Shown here one piece after another: positions 14,791 through 23,741 of a stretch of 64,000 bases of DNA. Each line of letters starts with the position of its first letter. Within the stretch, counting starts at the first letter, position 1. The notes under the pieces are model-generated. The model did no database searches. It worked only from the letters and a program-made list of their open reading frames with translations, and had not been told where the DNA came from. The position numbers and the translations under genes were made by a program. The DNA lies in the NCBI GenBank assembly GCA_017561265.1, contig JAFZDJ010000017.1:1-64000 (forward strand). Reading direction: 5' to 3'. Origin of the DNA: Bacteroidales bacterium. Its GTDB lineage: Bacteria > Bacteroidota > Bacteroidia > Bacteroidales > UBA932.

Positions 14791-16311
14791 TCAGTCCAAC
14801 AAGTCTTCAATAAAGTTTTCGAGTGAAAGCTCGGTAGTCATTCCGATTTTCTGGCGGAAACGATGACGGAGCATAAGGACGCTTCGTGGGGCGATAGCAA
14901 GAAGTTCCGCAATATTCTTATTGTCCTGTTTCAAGGCGATCAGCATGGAAAGGAGCTCCTCACGGCGTGAAACTGAAGGAACCTTCTCGCGCAGGCGTGG
15001 TAGAAACAGAGGGTAGAGGAGTTCAAAGCATTGACGGAACTTAACCTCGCCGCTTTCCTTGAGTATATAAGGAGTCAATGTCTCCATCTCATGACGGTTG
15101 TCCTTTTCATTAAGGAATTCATTGACTTCCTGCGCTATCTTCTCTTTTTCGACATTTGACTGGTTAAGTTTCTTGACCAAAGAGGCAAGTTGCTTATCAG
15201 CATTTCTGATTTTCTTTACATACTTCTTCTTCTGATAAAGAAGAACAGTACTTATGACCGCAATGACTATAACAGATATTACAATCCATACCAGCATCCA
15301 GAGATGCTGATTTGCATTCTTGAGCTGCATGATCTTCAATTCCTGGAGCCTGTTTCCTGTCTGAAGGTCAACAATGGCCTCGACAAGATTGTAGTTCAGG
15401 TTCTTTTCCATCATTGCCTGCTGCTCATGAAGCATCAGTTCAACATATTGCTTTATCTTTACCTCATCGCCTTTTTTGAGATAGTGATCCAATATAGGCT
15501 TGTAGTCAATATGCAGTATCTGGATAGGGGAGTCGTTGTGAGTCAGAATCAGGTTCAAGCTGTCGAGCATGACGTCAGCCTTGCCTGTCTGGCCGATTTC
15601 AAGATATGTCTGAGCCAGTTGGTGATATGCCTTTGCCCGATTGGCAGCAGTTCCTTGTCTGGCTACATTGACAAGATTCTCCATGCCGGGCTCCAGAGAA
15701 TCACCGCCCATTTCGGTCAGATAAATACCATTCAGAAGGTTCACGTCCACCATGCCGCTGTTGTAAGGCAATGATTCACAGAGCTTTCTGGCCTTTTCTG
15801 CATAGTATGGAACAGAATCTATTTGTCCCAATTGATATAATGCACGTCCTTTGTTTATATAAATCTGCGCAGAAACCATCGGATTCGTCATCGAAATCTT
15901 CTTTTCGACATTGATGGCTTCTGTAGCATGTATATCTGCGTATTCAGGTATGTCAAAATAAAGGAATAAATCAATCAAGGAATTCAGGCTGTTGAGCACA
16001 CCGAGATCATCGTTTCTTGATTCAGCTTCAAGCTTGCTATCCTGAAACAGCTCCAGTGCCTTATTCAGATCGCCAGCCTTTTTATAAAGAGAGCCCAGCA
16101 TGGTCATGACCCATTGCTGGCCGGAAGTGTTGGCAGATGACCGCGCCTGTGTCAATGCTTCCTCACACCATTTGATTACTTCAGTCTGATAATCAGGATT
16201 GCTATAAAATACGGCAGCTGCGTAAGCATAATCACGGAAATAACGTTCCGGTGTTGCATGATTCAGCGGTAGGGTAAGGGCTTTGAGCATTGTCTCTTCT
16301 GCCTCTCTCAT
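14791..16311 (-). CDS. TPR-transmembrane-HTH regulator, C-terminal part after an in-frame TAG
   Basis: 506 residues from the ATG at 16311. Tetratricopeptide-like helices fill residues 1-320, a transmembrane segment (LVWIVISVIVIAVISTVLLY) lies near 333-352, then a coiled coil, and a helix-turn-helix domain at the C-terminus (NKNIAELLAIAPRSVLMLRHRF). This is the Bacteroidales one-component regulator type with periplasmic TPRs and cytosolic DNA-binding domain. The frame continues upstream without shift past a single TAG (16312-16314) into the signal-bearing N-terminal part at 16315-16704, so the two pieces were one 637-residue gene. Restart at the ATG would give a protein lacking the signal peptide. 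The gene is divergent from the LRR lipoprotein genes, its likely targets by position. Confidence 0.75.
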   Translation of the reverse strand: MREAEETMLKALTLPLNHATPERYFRDYAYAAAVFYSNPDYQTEVIKWCEEALTQARSSANTSGQQWVMTMLGSLYKKAGDLNKALELFQDSKLEAESRNDDLGVLNSLNSLIDLFLYFDIPEYADIHATEAINVEKKISMTNPMVSAQIYINKGRALYQLGQIDSVPYYAEKARKLCESLPYNSGMVDVNLLNGIYLTEMGGDSLEPGMENLVNVARQGTAANRAKAYHQLAQTYLEIGQTGKADVMLDSLNLILTHNDSPIQILHIDYKPILDHYLKKGDEVKIKQYVELMLHEQQAMMEKNLNYNLVEAIVDLQTGNRLQELKIMQLKNANQHLWMLVWIVISVIVIAVISTVLLYQKKKYVKKIRNADKQLASLVKKLNQSNVEKEKIAQEVNEFLNEKDNRHEMETLTPYILKESGEVKFRQCFELLYPLFLPRLREKVPSVSRREELLSMLIALKQDNKNIAELLAIAPRSVLMLRHRFRQKIGMTTELSLENFIEDLLD

Positions 16312-16314
16312 ATT

Positions 16315-16704
16315 CTAGGTACGCGATAATGCATAACCCATGACAGAATAGAAGTCTCTCTGACATTCCTCCTGGAGTGCTGACGAAGCATCATAAACTT
16401 CTTGTAGGGCAGAAATGCATGCATCTGGTTCACCTTTGCTTTGGTATGTATTCATCATCTGAACCAATGCATCGGCATACATGCAGATCTGTTTTCCTGT
16501 CAGCTCATCATCTTCTACCGGATGTGAGAGGTAGTCCTTATAAGCTTCTATCGCTTCATCAAAACTGCCTTCATGTTGTAATTTTCTGGCGTTTTGGAAA
16601 AGGCTGTCTTTCGCAAAACAAGTACAGCATATCAGTGCTGATATGCCGGATATTATAAGGTGTCTGCCCCGGAATGGTAATCTCATGGTTTTGTTCTTCA
16701 TCAC
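16315..16704 (-). pseudogene. N-terminal part of the split TPR/HTH regulator
   Basis: 129 residues: signal peptide (hydrophobic LIISGISALICCTCFA, with the first Met at 16704 or the one at 16686), then TPR-like helices (FDEAIEAYKDYLSH and YADALVQMMNTYQSKGE). The frame stops at TAG 16312-16314 in the middle of a TPR helix (A-L-S-R-T stop N-M-R-E-A-E-E) and continues in the same phase in the next feature. The spelling of the flanking helix is intact, pointing to one nonsense substitution. Confidence 0.75.
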
Positions 16705-16751
16705 GTGTTGTCTGAGCCTTTACAGGCTATTGTATACACTATTATATACAG

Positions 16752-16769
16752 TTTACAAATTTATGTAAA
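16752..16769. promoter_or_regulatory. candidate operator: TTTACA-6-TGTAAA palindrome
   Basis: A perfect inverted pair (TTTACA, AATTTA spacer, TGTAAA) in the divergent region between the regulator and the peptide/LRR genes. Two more TTTACA copies occur about 40-55 bases further right, upstream of the promoter at 16871. It could bind the TPR/HTH regulator; no direct evidence. Confidence 0.35.
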
Positions 16770-16870
16770 TTCACAGTAAAGGCCTAGGTGATGCTGTTTA
16801 CATTTTGGTTTACATCTTACTTAAAATATGATTTTGATGTCAATGTAGAATCAAATGTAGGATTTCATAG

Positions 16871-16902
16871 TTTGAGGATTTTTATACCATGAAGTAACTT
16901 TG
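16871..16902 (+). promoter_or_regulatory. consensus promoter of the peptide-LRR lipoprotein unit
   Basis: TTTG at 16871-16874, 20-base spacer, TAACTTTG at 16895-16902: both elements perfect for the Bacteroidetes primary sigma factor. The leader to the ATG at 16955 or 16982 is about 45-72 bases. Confidence 0.8.
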
Positions 16903-16981
16903 CATGTTTAGATTTATAATCTAACCGGACATTTAAATCCGCAGACAAACAATTATGCAAATATTCAAAAATTATACACAT

Positions 16982-17119
16982 ATGAACAACAAGAAAGAAA
17001 AGATTTACATCTCTCCTGAAATGGAGATTGTTTTTGTCGAAGTAGAACAGAGTATCATGTCTGTTTCATCTGTTTCAACCGAGGAACTCGGAACCTGGCA
17101 CGAAGAGCAGCAATGGTAA
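16982..17119 (+). CDS. short peptide gene (45 aa) of the adhesin-leader type
   Basis: Encodes M-N-N-K-K-E-K-I-YISPEMEIVFVEVEQS then a Ser/Glu/Trp-rich end (S-V-S-T-E-E-L-G-T-W-H-E-E-Q-Q-W). An in-frame ATG at 16955 would add nine residues. Small proteins with the same pattern, Y-I-x-P-x-M-E-I followed by an acidic tail ending in Trp, commonly precede cell-surface lipoprotein genes in Bacteroidales; their function is unknown to me. The front half looks like a conserved leader and the tail is variable, as in modified-peptide precursors, but no modification enzyme lies nearby. It is transcribed from the promoter at 16871 and is followed 17 bases later by the first LRR lipoprotein. Confidence 0.7.
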   Translation: MNNKKEKIYISPEMEIVFVEVEQSIMSVSSVSTEELGTWHEEQQW

Positions 17120-17136
17120 ATTAAAGAGTAAAGAAG

Positions 17137-19674
17137 ATGAAGAAATTATTAGTTGTATTTTCACTTATTGCCCTTCTCTGCTCATGTGACAAGAATCAGA
17201 TTGATCTTCCGGTTCAGGAGGAGGACAAGGTTGAAGTTGAAGGTGGTTCGCAGACCGGCGAGCTTCCTGAAGTAATTTATGCATCGATGTCAGACGAGGA
17301 TCAGACACCTGAGACTCGTACTTTTGTTGACAATAATGTCGTACTATGGCAGAATGGAGATGCTATTTCATACTTTGCATGTAGCAGTCACAATGTTAAG
17401 TATGTTTATAATGGAGAGACACCTGAGTCAAAAGTAGAACTTGAAAAAGTTGGTGATACTGGAACCGAAACCGAACTAATAAACTTCTCCAGAGGTATTT
17501 ACCCATATGATCCAGAAGTAACTGTTGTTTACGAAGAAGGTATTGACAAGATCACTGTAACCTATCCGACAACTCAGACTTATGCCGTGAAATCATTCGG
17601 TAGAGGTGCAAACCTTATGATTGCAACCGGAGACAACAGTCAGGACGATAAGCTCTTTTTCCGTAATGCGTGTGGTTATCTGGTAATCAAGCTTTATGGT
17701 AATACTACTGTCAAGAACATCACTCTGTCTGCTGTTGATGGAGTGAGTAAGATTGCAGGTAAAGCTACCATCGTAACAGACGAGAATAAGATTCCTGTAG
17801 CAACCATGTCGGATGTAGCTTCTAGCGTTGTTACTTTGGACTGCAGCAATGGTGGTAAAGGTGTTGCGCTCAGTGCTGATGCCGCGAATGCAACAGAGTT
17901 CTGGTTCGCTCTTCCGCCTGTAAAAATCAAAGGAGGTATCAAGATTGTCGTTACTGACATGAACGGGAACATATATACGAAGCAGACCACAAAAGCTGTG
18001 AATATCACCCGAAACAATGTCCAGCCGATGGCTGCTCTTGAGTTCGTTTCCAATACCCCTACATCGAATCAGATCTGGTACACCAAGAGTGCTGATGCTA
18101 TGGCAAAGGAAGGGGCTAAAAATCCTGTAAAGTTCGGCAACGGACAGACCAATCCTTTTGATGCAAGCATTAAGGAAAACGGTCACTACTATGATGAATC
18201 AATAGGCAAGTTTGTCATTGAGTTCGAAACTCCTGTGAGAACAATCAAAGAGAGAGCATTCTTTGATAATTATGAGATTGAGACCATTGAACTTCCGGAT
18301 GGTCTTGAAACAATCGAAGAATTAGGATTAGGATGGATGTGGCGACTCAAGGAAATCACAATTCCTGGTAGTGTTAACACGATTGGATTTAACGGATTCG
18401 ATAATTGCCAAAGTATGAATTCTATCACATTTCTTCCAAGTCCAACTCAAACTCCACTTGAAATAGGACGTTCTTATACGCCTGTTGTAAATACCGAACA
18501 AGGGCAATTTATCAGATCGAAATTTACCTCTATTAATCTCAATCGTGAACTCGTTTATGTGGATACAGATGGAAGTCCATTTGAACCAGATGAAGAGGAT
18601 GAGGGAATCTTTTACAATGAAGAACATGATAAAGTCGAGTCCGTTTCGGTAACCATCGGAGGTCAGGTCAGAACGATTTCTGACTACATGTTCAGTTGTC
18701 TTAACATTCAATCAATTACCATTCCTGGAACAGTAACCTCTATCGGTAATGATGTTTTCAATGGATGCGATAAACTGGCAAGGATTACTTTTGAACCAAG
18801 CCCGACAGGTGAAGCGCTTACAATCGGATGGAATACTGATGGTACGGACGAAGGTCTGTTCGTTGACTGTCCGCTTCAGACTGTAAACCTGAATCGCCAG
18901 CTCAACTATGCAATTGCAAGCGAGGACCTTGATGAGGTTGTTGTACCTTTCGCAGGAAAATCTCTTGGAGAGGGAGTTACTCTTGGCGAGCAGGTTCATA
19001 CCTTGTTGCCTTACATGTTCTCCAATTCTGGAATCACTTCTCTGAAAATTCCTGCGACAGTGATGGAAATCAAGGATAATGCTTTCTATAAATGTACAAC
19101 CCTTGCTTCTGTCAGATTTGAGGCAAGTACCGAAAAGCTTACTATCGGATTCCAGTCAGGATCGGACGAAGTTGGTCCTTTCTTTCAGTCACCTTTGACT
19201 AACATCTATGTCGACCGTGAACTGGTTGCATCGGAATCTTATGCAGCTGCACGTGATCAATGGGATGAAGGTATTTTCTCTACTTCGTTTTATGGTTCTG
19301 ATGATCCGAAAGTAACAGTAACTCTTCAGGGAAATGTCAAGACAATTTCTGACTATATGTTCAGTGGCGTACAGATGGAGACTATCTGGATCCCTCGAGA
19401 AGTTGAAACAATCTGCAAGGGTGCATTCTATTATTGTTATAGACTCTATGGAATGACATTGGCGCATTCTGGTACCTTCCCAACCTTGATTGAAGATGAT
19501 ATTAAATCTGATGGCGGAGGTGCCTTTAAGTGGACTTTATTGAATGATCCTGGTCTAAATAATAATGAGCGCTGGATAGCTTTGGAGGATGGCTCTGATG
19601 AGAATGTCACAAAGCTCAAAGGTTCATCTAACTGGTCTTATTACGCATATATCATTCAGGCCCAAAAGAAATAG
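17137..19674 (+). CDS. BspA-like leucine-rich-repeat lipoprotein
   Basis: 845 residues. Lipobox L-L-C-S-C (Cys 17). Residues 45-305 form a fimbrillin-like beta domain that begins after P-E-T-R-T (Arg 61) with V-V-L-W-Q-N-G-D-A-I-S-Y-F and ends at N-N-V-Q-P-M-A-A-L. From residue 365 on it has LRR_5 (BspA/TpLRR) repeats such as ITIPGTVTSIGNDVFNGC, grouped in three composite modules, each with an insert of the G-x-F-x-x-x-P-L-x-x-x-x-L-N-R-E-L-x-Y type. BspA proteins of oral Bacteroidetes bind host proteins or other bacteria at the surface. First of two tandem paralogues; a hairpin at 19722 follows. Confidence 0.87.
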   Translation: MKKLLVVFSLIALLCSCDKNQIDLPVQEEDKVEVEGGSQTGELPEVIYASMSDEDQTPETRTFVDNNVVLWQNGDAISYFACSSHNVKYVYNGETPESKVELEKVGDTGTETELINFSRGIYPYDPEVTVVYEEGIDKITVTYPTTQTYAVKSFGRGANLMIATGDNSQDDKLFFRNACGYLVIKLYGNTTVKNITLSAVDGVSKIAGKATIVTDENKIPVATMSDVASSVVTLDCSNGGKGVALSADAANATEFWFALPPVKIKGGIKIVVTDMNGNIYTKQTTKAVNITRNNVQPMAALEFVSNTPTSNQIWYTKSADAMAKEGAKNPVKFGNGQTNPFDASIKENGHYYDESIGKFVIEFETPVRTIKERAFFDNYEIETIELPDGLETIEELGLGWMWRLKEITIPGSVNTIGFNGFDNCQSMNSITFLPSPTQTPLEIGRSYTPVVNTEQGQFIRSKFTSINLNRELVYVDTDGSPFEPDEEDEGIFYNEEHDKVESVSVTIGGQVRTISDYMFSCLNIQSITIPGTVTSIGNDVFNGCDKLARITFEPSPTGEALTIGWNTDGTDEGLFVDCPLQTVNLNRQLNYAIASEDLDEVVVPFAGKSLGEGVTLGEQVHTLLPYMFSNSGITSLKIPATVMEIKDNAFYKCTTLASVRFEASTEKLTIGFQSGSDEVGPFFQSPLTNIYVDRELVASESYAAARDQWDEGIFSTSFYGSDDPKVTVTLQGNVKTISDYMFSGVQMETIWIPREVETICKGAFYYCYRLYGMTLAHSGTFPTLIEDDIKSDGGGAFKWTLLNDPGLNNNERWIALEDGSDENVTKLKGSSNWSYYAYIIQAQKK

Positions 19675-19721
19675 TAAACCTTGAATTATCGTAGAAAGAC
19701 AAAATATTCGAGATTAATCAC

Positions 19722-19761
19722 TTCCTACTGATGAAAATATAAAAGGTTTCATCAGTAGGAA
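19722..19761 (+). terminator. 15-bp perfect hairpin after the first LRR gene
   Basis: TTCCTACTGATGAAA and TTTCATCAGTAGGAA form a 15-bp perfect stem with a 10-base loop, 47 bases after the stop. The following sequence (tatatttgatc) has no long T-run, so it may stabilise the transcript end as well as terminate. A promoter -7 element overlaps its right edge. Confidence 0.6.
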
Positions 19762-19769
19762 TATATTTG
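19762..19769 (+). promoter_or_regulatory. -7 element (TATATTTG) for the second LRR gene
   Basis: Perfect TAnnTTTG directly after the hairpin, 73 bases before the ATG at 19843. The expected -33 position falls inside the hairpin, so reading through the first gene and initiating here could interfere. Confidence 0.45.
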
Positions 19770-19842
19770 ATCTAGTTGTCAATATGGATAAAAGATATTA
19801 TGATTATATAACTATCACTCCACCAATAATTTTCAAATTAAG

Positions 19843-22800
19843 ATGAATAGAATCGTATTGATATTTTCGGCACTAGCTCTCTTTGCAGCTTGTGAAAAGT
19901 ATGAAGATGAGATAGTGCCAGATGACGGTCTGCATGCCGTCACTCTTCCCGATGTCATTTGTGTATCCATGTCGGGAGATGATATGGATCCGAAGACCCG
20001 TACCTGGCTCGGTGGCGAGGAGGGTAAGGAGGTCCTTTGGCATGGTGATGATGAGATATCATATTTTACAGGAAATATACATGCAAATTATGTATCTCAG
20101 GGTGCAGGTGATTCGTCTGTAGAATTCATACAAGGCGATAAAGAGCAGGCAGCCGTTGAATTTGCTGTAGATGGAACTGTTGCAATCTATCCATATGACT
20201 CATATAATGATCCGCGTATAGTCGAAGGAAAGAATGTCATATATACAATGTTCCCTTCGATTCAGACATATGCGCAAGACTCTTTTGGTAAAGGAGCCAA
20301 TGTCATGGTTGCCAAGAGCGAAACAACAGGTGCGGAAAATCTGTATTTCCGCAACGCTTGCGGATATCTTGTCATAAAGCTTTATGGAGCTGACACAGCT
20401 GTAAAGTCAATTGTCCTCTCGTCACGAAGCGGTCTTGAAAGGATATCCGGATCTGCATATGTATCCGTTGACCAGTCAAAGGATCCTGAAGTCACAATGA
20501 CAAACTTTGCAAACACCACAATCACTTTGGATTGCAGCAATGGGGGAGGAGGTGTTCAGCTTGGTGTGGATAAGGAACATGCTACCGAGTTCTGGTTTGC
20601 ACTTCCTCCGGTCAGGTTTGAAGAAGGTCTCACAATTGTCGTTACCGATATGAGAGACAGATCATATGTCAAGAGCACAGCCAAGCCTGTAACGGTTACA
20701 CGTAACAATGTACAGCCGATGGCTGCTCAAGAGTTTGAACAGAACGACTATGCTTCAACAGATAACAACAAGATATGGTATTTGGCTGCAAAGAAGCTCA
20801 ACTTCGACTATGAAGGAGCTCAGATTCCTTGGTTCAACACTGAAATCAAGTCCCATGAGTGGGTTGAAGAGAAAAACTTATATTGTATAGAATTCTATCA
20901 ACCATTGGAAAGAATCGGTAGAGAAGCCTTCAGCGGAGATGATCGTGGAGCTGAACTTCAATATATAGTTCTTCCTGATGGCCTTGCAATTATTGGCGAG
21001 GGCGCATTCAGAGATTCAGATCTGTTCCATATTGATATTCCGGGATCTGTGACTCAGATTCATCCGGATGCGTTTTATAATTGTCAGAGTCTGAGGGAAA
21101 TAGTCTTTGAACCAAGTCCGCTAAATGCGCCTTTATATATCGGTTATTCAACAACTGCCGGAGGTGCGCAGATCGGTCCGTTCTATTATTCACCGTTGGC
21201 GGATATCAGACTAAACCGTGAAATGATATATAGGAAAGGTGAATATAATTCAGAAGAATTCATCCCTGATGAAGAAGACGAAGGTATTTTTGCAATTGAA
21301 GAAGTAGATGAGGGAAGAGATCCGACACATCTGGAAATCGGAGGTCAGGTGAAGACTCTGCATGATTTCATGTTCTGTAATCATCCTATCAGTGTACTGG
21401 ACCTTCCAGGTACTTTGAACGCGATTGGAAATAATGTTTTCAACGGCTGTACCAGAATTCGTCATATTAATCTTTATCCAAGCTCAGAGGGTGAAGCGCT
21501 TACTCTCGGCTATAATACAGATGGTGAAAAAGGTCCTTTCTCAGACTGTCCTCTTGAATCTGTATATTGGAACAGAGAGATCGACTATACTCTGGCAGAT
21601 ATTGACCTTGATGCAAATAATGAGGGTATATTCTCTGGCAAGGAAACCCTTACAAGCGTGACCTTGGAAAATCAGGTAAAGACATTGACTCCTTATCTCT
21701 TCGCAGACACTGGAATCACTTCAATAACGATTCCTGCAAGTGTTACTTCAATTGGAGAATACGCTTTCGACGGTTGTGAATCATTGAGCAGAGTTGAATT
21801 CGAAGAAAGCCCTGAAGCAATCGAAATCAAAGGACAGGGTAACAGCGACGGTCCGTTCTATGACTCACCATTGACCTATGTAGGTTATAAGAGAACCATC
21901 AACTATAAGAAGCTTGACGGAAGTGCATTCGTACCGGTTGATGATACGGACGGTATCTTTGCTATCAATAGCGGTCTGAAGGATTTTGATGATGAGGTGG
22001 ATGATCTTGTTACTGCAAAATATACTGTATCCATCAGTCAGTATATCGAGACAATCCAGGACCGTGCATTCTGCAATCTGCTTGCAAGAGAAATCACAAT
22101 TCCAGGAACAGTCAACACAATCGGCAATAATGTCTTCAACGGATGTGAGGATCTTGAGAGAATTACATTCGAGCCAAGTCCGGACGCCACATCGCTGACT
22201 CTTGGCTATAATACTGACAATGAAGATGACGGACCTTTCCTTGACTCTCCGCTGGTGACTGTCAATCTTGACCGTGAAATCAACTATACCTTGGCCAGTG
22301 GCGACCTTGATGCTACAGATGAAGGTGTATTCTCTGGTAAAGAGGAACTTACGACAGTGACTTTAGGAGATCAGGTCAAGACCTTGTCCGATTATATGTT
22401 CACCAATTCTGCCTTCGATAGTATTGATTTGAATAAAGTGGAGACAATCGGAAAAGGAGTATTCATGGGTTCAGACCTCAATGTGTTGACTATACCGGCA
22501 ACCCTTGAAAGCATTGGTGTGAACGCATTCGTAAACTGTGACAACCTGGAGTATCTATATATTCCGGACGGTACGGAAACTCTTACTGTCGGAATCCAGG
22601 ATCTGAATGCTGACTGGGGACCTTTCTATGATTCACCATTGAGAGAAGTTTACCTTGGCCGTGAGATCAATTACGTCGATGCTTCAGGTAATGAATTTAC
22701 AGCTGATGAGGCCAGCGATGGTTTCTTCGCAAGTGAGGAGAGCATAGATGATCTGCAAATAATTCTTGGCGATAATGTGAAGACAATTTCAGATTATATG

Positions 22801-23736
22801 TTTGCGGGTCTGAACATTCAGGAAATCACTATCCCTGCATCAGTCAACTATATCGGTTGGGAAGCATTTCTTGATTGCGAAGAATTATCTTCAGTAACCT
22901 TTAAAGATGGTACTGAGCCTATCACTGTATATTCTCAATTCATTGATATTCGCAGTTATGGCCCTTTCTTTGACTCTCCTTTGACAAAGGTATACCTTGG
23001 ACGTGAAGTAAATTATATGAAGAAAGGTACGAATTTCGATAATTGCGACTGGGGATTCTTTGCAAGCGAAAAGAGTGTAGATCAACTATCTGTAACTCTT
23101 TCAAATAACGTCAAGACGATTCTTTCTTTTATGTTTGCGAAGCGTCCGATTACTGAAATCACCATCCCTGCAAGTGTTACGACGATCCAGAATAATGCCT
23201 TCGAAGGTTGTACGAAACTTTCAAGGGTTACCTTTGAGAGCAGTACAGAGCCTCTGACTATGGGTTACCAGGCTAGAGGTGATAATGTCGGACCGTTCTA
23301 TCAATCACCACTGAGTTATATCAAACTTGATAGAGAGCTTGTGCCTTCTGCAAGCTATCAGAATATGCTCGATGATTGGGACATGGGAGTCTTTTCAAAC
23401 AGTCATTATGATGATGACGACCTGACTACAGAAGTTCATCTTGGCTCGAATGTAAAGACAATCCTGCCTTGGATGTTCAGCGGTGTCCGTGTCCATAATA
23501 TCTGGATACCAGAGAACGTTACCTCGATCGCGAATTCTGCATTCTATGACTGCAGGAAACTCAACGATGTGACGATGGGTCACCACACACCTCCTGCAAT
23601 CGGAACTGGTGTATTTGATTCTTGCGATATATTCCGTTACATAGTAGTACGCAAATCGGCATTGGAGAAATATCAGGCTGCAAGCGATTGGGATGCGTAT
23701 GAGAGCAGGTTCTATACAAAAGACGATTTTGAATAA
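19843..23736 (+). CDS. large BspA-like leucine-rich-repeat lipoprotein
   Basis: 1297 residues, paralogue of the preceding gene. Lipobox F-A-A-C (Cys 17), T-R-T at 52-54, a fimbrillin-like domain to about residue 305 (ending N-N-V-Q-P-M-A-A), then a long LRR_5 region to the C-terminus. The repeats are arranged in seven composite modules of about 106-129 residues, marked by G-P-F-x-x-S/C-P-L motifs encoded at 21175, 21532, 21850, 22231, 22618, 22962 and 23289. The smaller paralogue has three. Surface adhesion is the family role; the ligand is unknown. Thirty-one bases of its lipobox region are repeated just after its stop (23742-23772). Confidence 0.87.
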   Translation: MNRIVLIFSALALFAACEKYEDEIVPDDGLHAVTLPDVICVSMSGDDMDPKTRTWLGGEEGKEVLWHGDDEISYFTGNIHANYVSQGAGDSSVEFIQGDKEQAAVEFAVDGTVAIYPYDSYNDPRIVEGKNVIYTMFPSIQTYAQDSFGKGANVMVAKSETTGAENLYFRNACGYLVIKLYGADTAVKSIVLSSRSGLERISGSAYVSVDQSKDPEVTMTNFANTTITLDCSNGGGGVQLGVDKEHATEFWFALPPVRFEEGLTIVVTDMRDRSYVKSTAKPVTVTRNNVQPMAAQEFEQNDYASTDNNKIWYLAAKKLNFDYEGAQIPWFNTEIKSHEWVEEKNLYCIEFYQPLERIGREAFSGDDRGAELQYIVLPDGLAIIGEGAFRDSDLFHIDIPGSVTQIHPDAFYNCQSLREIVFEPSPLNAPLYIGYSTTAGGAQIGPFYYSPLADIRLNREMIYRKGEYNSEEFIPDEEDEGIFAIEEVDEGRDPTHLEIGGQVKTLHDFMFCNHPISVLDLPGTLNAIGNNVFNGCTRIRHINLYPSSEGEALTLGYNTDGEKGPFSDCPLESVYWNREIDYTLADIDLDANNEGIFSGKETLTSVTLENQVKTLTPYLFADTGITSITIPASVTSIGEYAFDGCESLSRVEFEESPEAIEIKGQGNSDGPFYDSPLTYVGYKRTINYKKLDGSAFVPVDDTDGIFAINSGLKDFDDEVDDLVTAKYTVSISQYIETIQDRAFCNLLAREITIPGTVNTIGNNVFNGCEDLERITFEPSPDATSLTLGYNTDNEDDGPFLDSPLVTVNLDREINYTLASGDLDATDEGVFSGKEELTTVTLGDQVKTLSDYMFTNSAFDSIDLNKVETIGKGVFMGSDLNVLTIPATLESIGVNAFVNCDNLEYLYIPDGTETLTVGIQDLNADWGPFYDSPLREVYLGREINYVDASGNEFTADEASDGFFASEESIDDLQIILGDNVKTISDYMFAGLNIQEITIPASVNYIGWEAFLDCEELSSVTFKDGTEPITVYSQFIDIRSYGPFFDSPLTKVYLGREVNYMKKGTNFDNCDWGFFASEKSVDQLSVTLSNNVKTILSFMFAKRPITEITIPASVTTIQNNAFEGCTKLSRVTFESSTEPLTMGYQARGDNVGPFYQSPLSYIKLDRELVPSASYQNMLDDWDMGVFSNSHYDDDDLTTEVHLGSNVKTILPWMFSGVRVHNIWIPENVTSIANSAFYDCRKLNDVTMGHHTPPAIGTGVFDSCDIFRYIVVRKSALEKYQAASDWDAYESRFYTKDDFE
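19886..19916 (+). repeat. 31-bp direct repeat, copy 1 (lipobox region of second LRR gene)
   Basis: Identical to 23742-23772 over 31 bases. Encodes A-C-E-K-Y-E-D-E-I-V in the second LRR gene, the residues after the lipidated Cys. Confidence 0.9.
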
Positions 23737-23741
23737 GAATA

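Noticed and set aside
16312..16314. TAG as a recoded sense codon (selenocysteine, pyrrolysine or reassigned code)
   Set aside because: Other genes end in TAG (577-579, 1571-1573), no recoding structure or suppressor tRNA is visible.
16716..16783. Inverted pair gcctttac/gtaaaggc as an invertible promoter switch
   Set aside because: Arms are only 8 bp and enclose no promoter elements (the real promoter is at 16871-16902); no recombinase gene is in the window.
17593..18186. Long open frame on the minus strand inside the first LRR gene
   Set aside because: Overlaps a gene with clear lipobox and repeats; its translation matches no family and similar antisense frames occur throughout the repeat-rich genes.
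21000..23600. CRISPR or tandem DNA repeat array
   Set aside because: The periodic signal comes from protein repeats; unit lengths vary (318-387 bases) and DNA identity between units is low.
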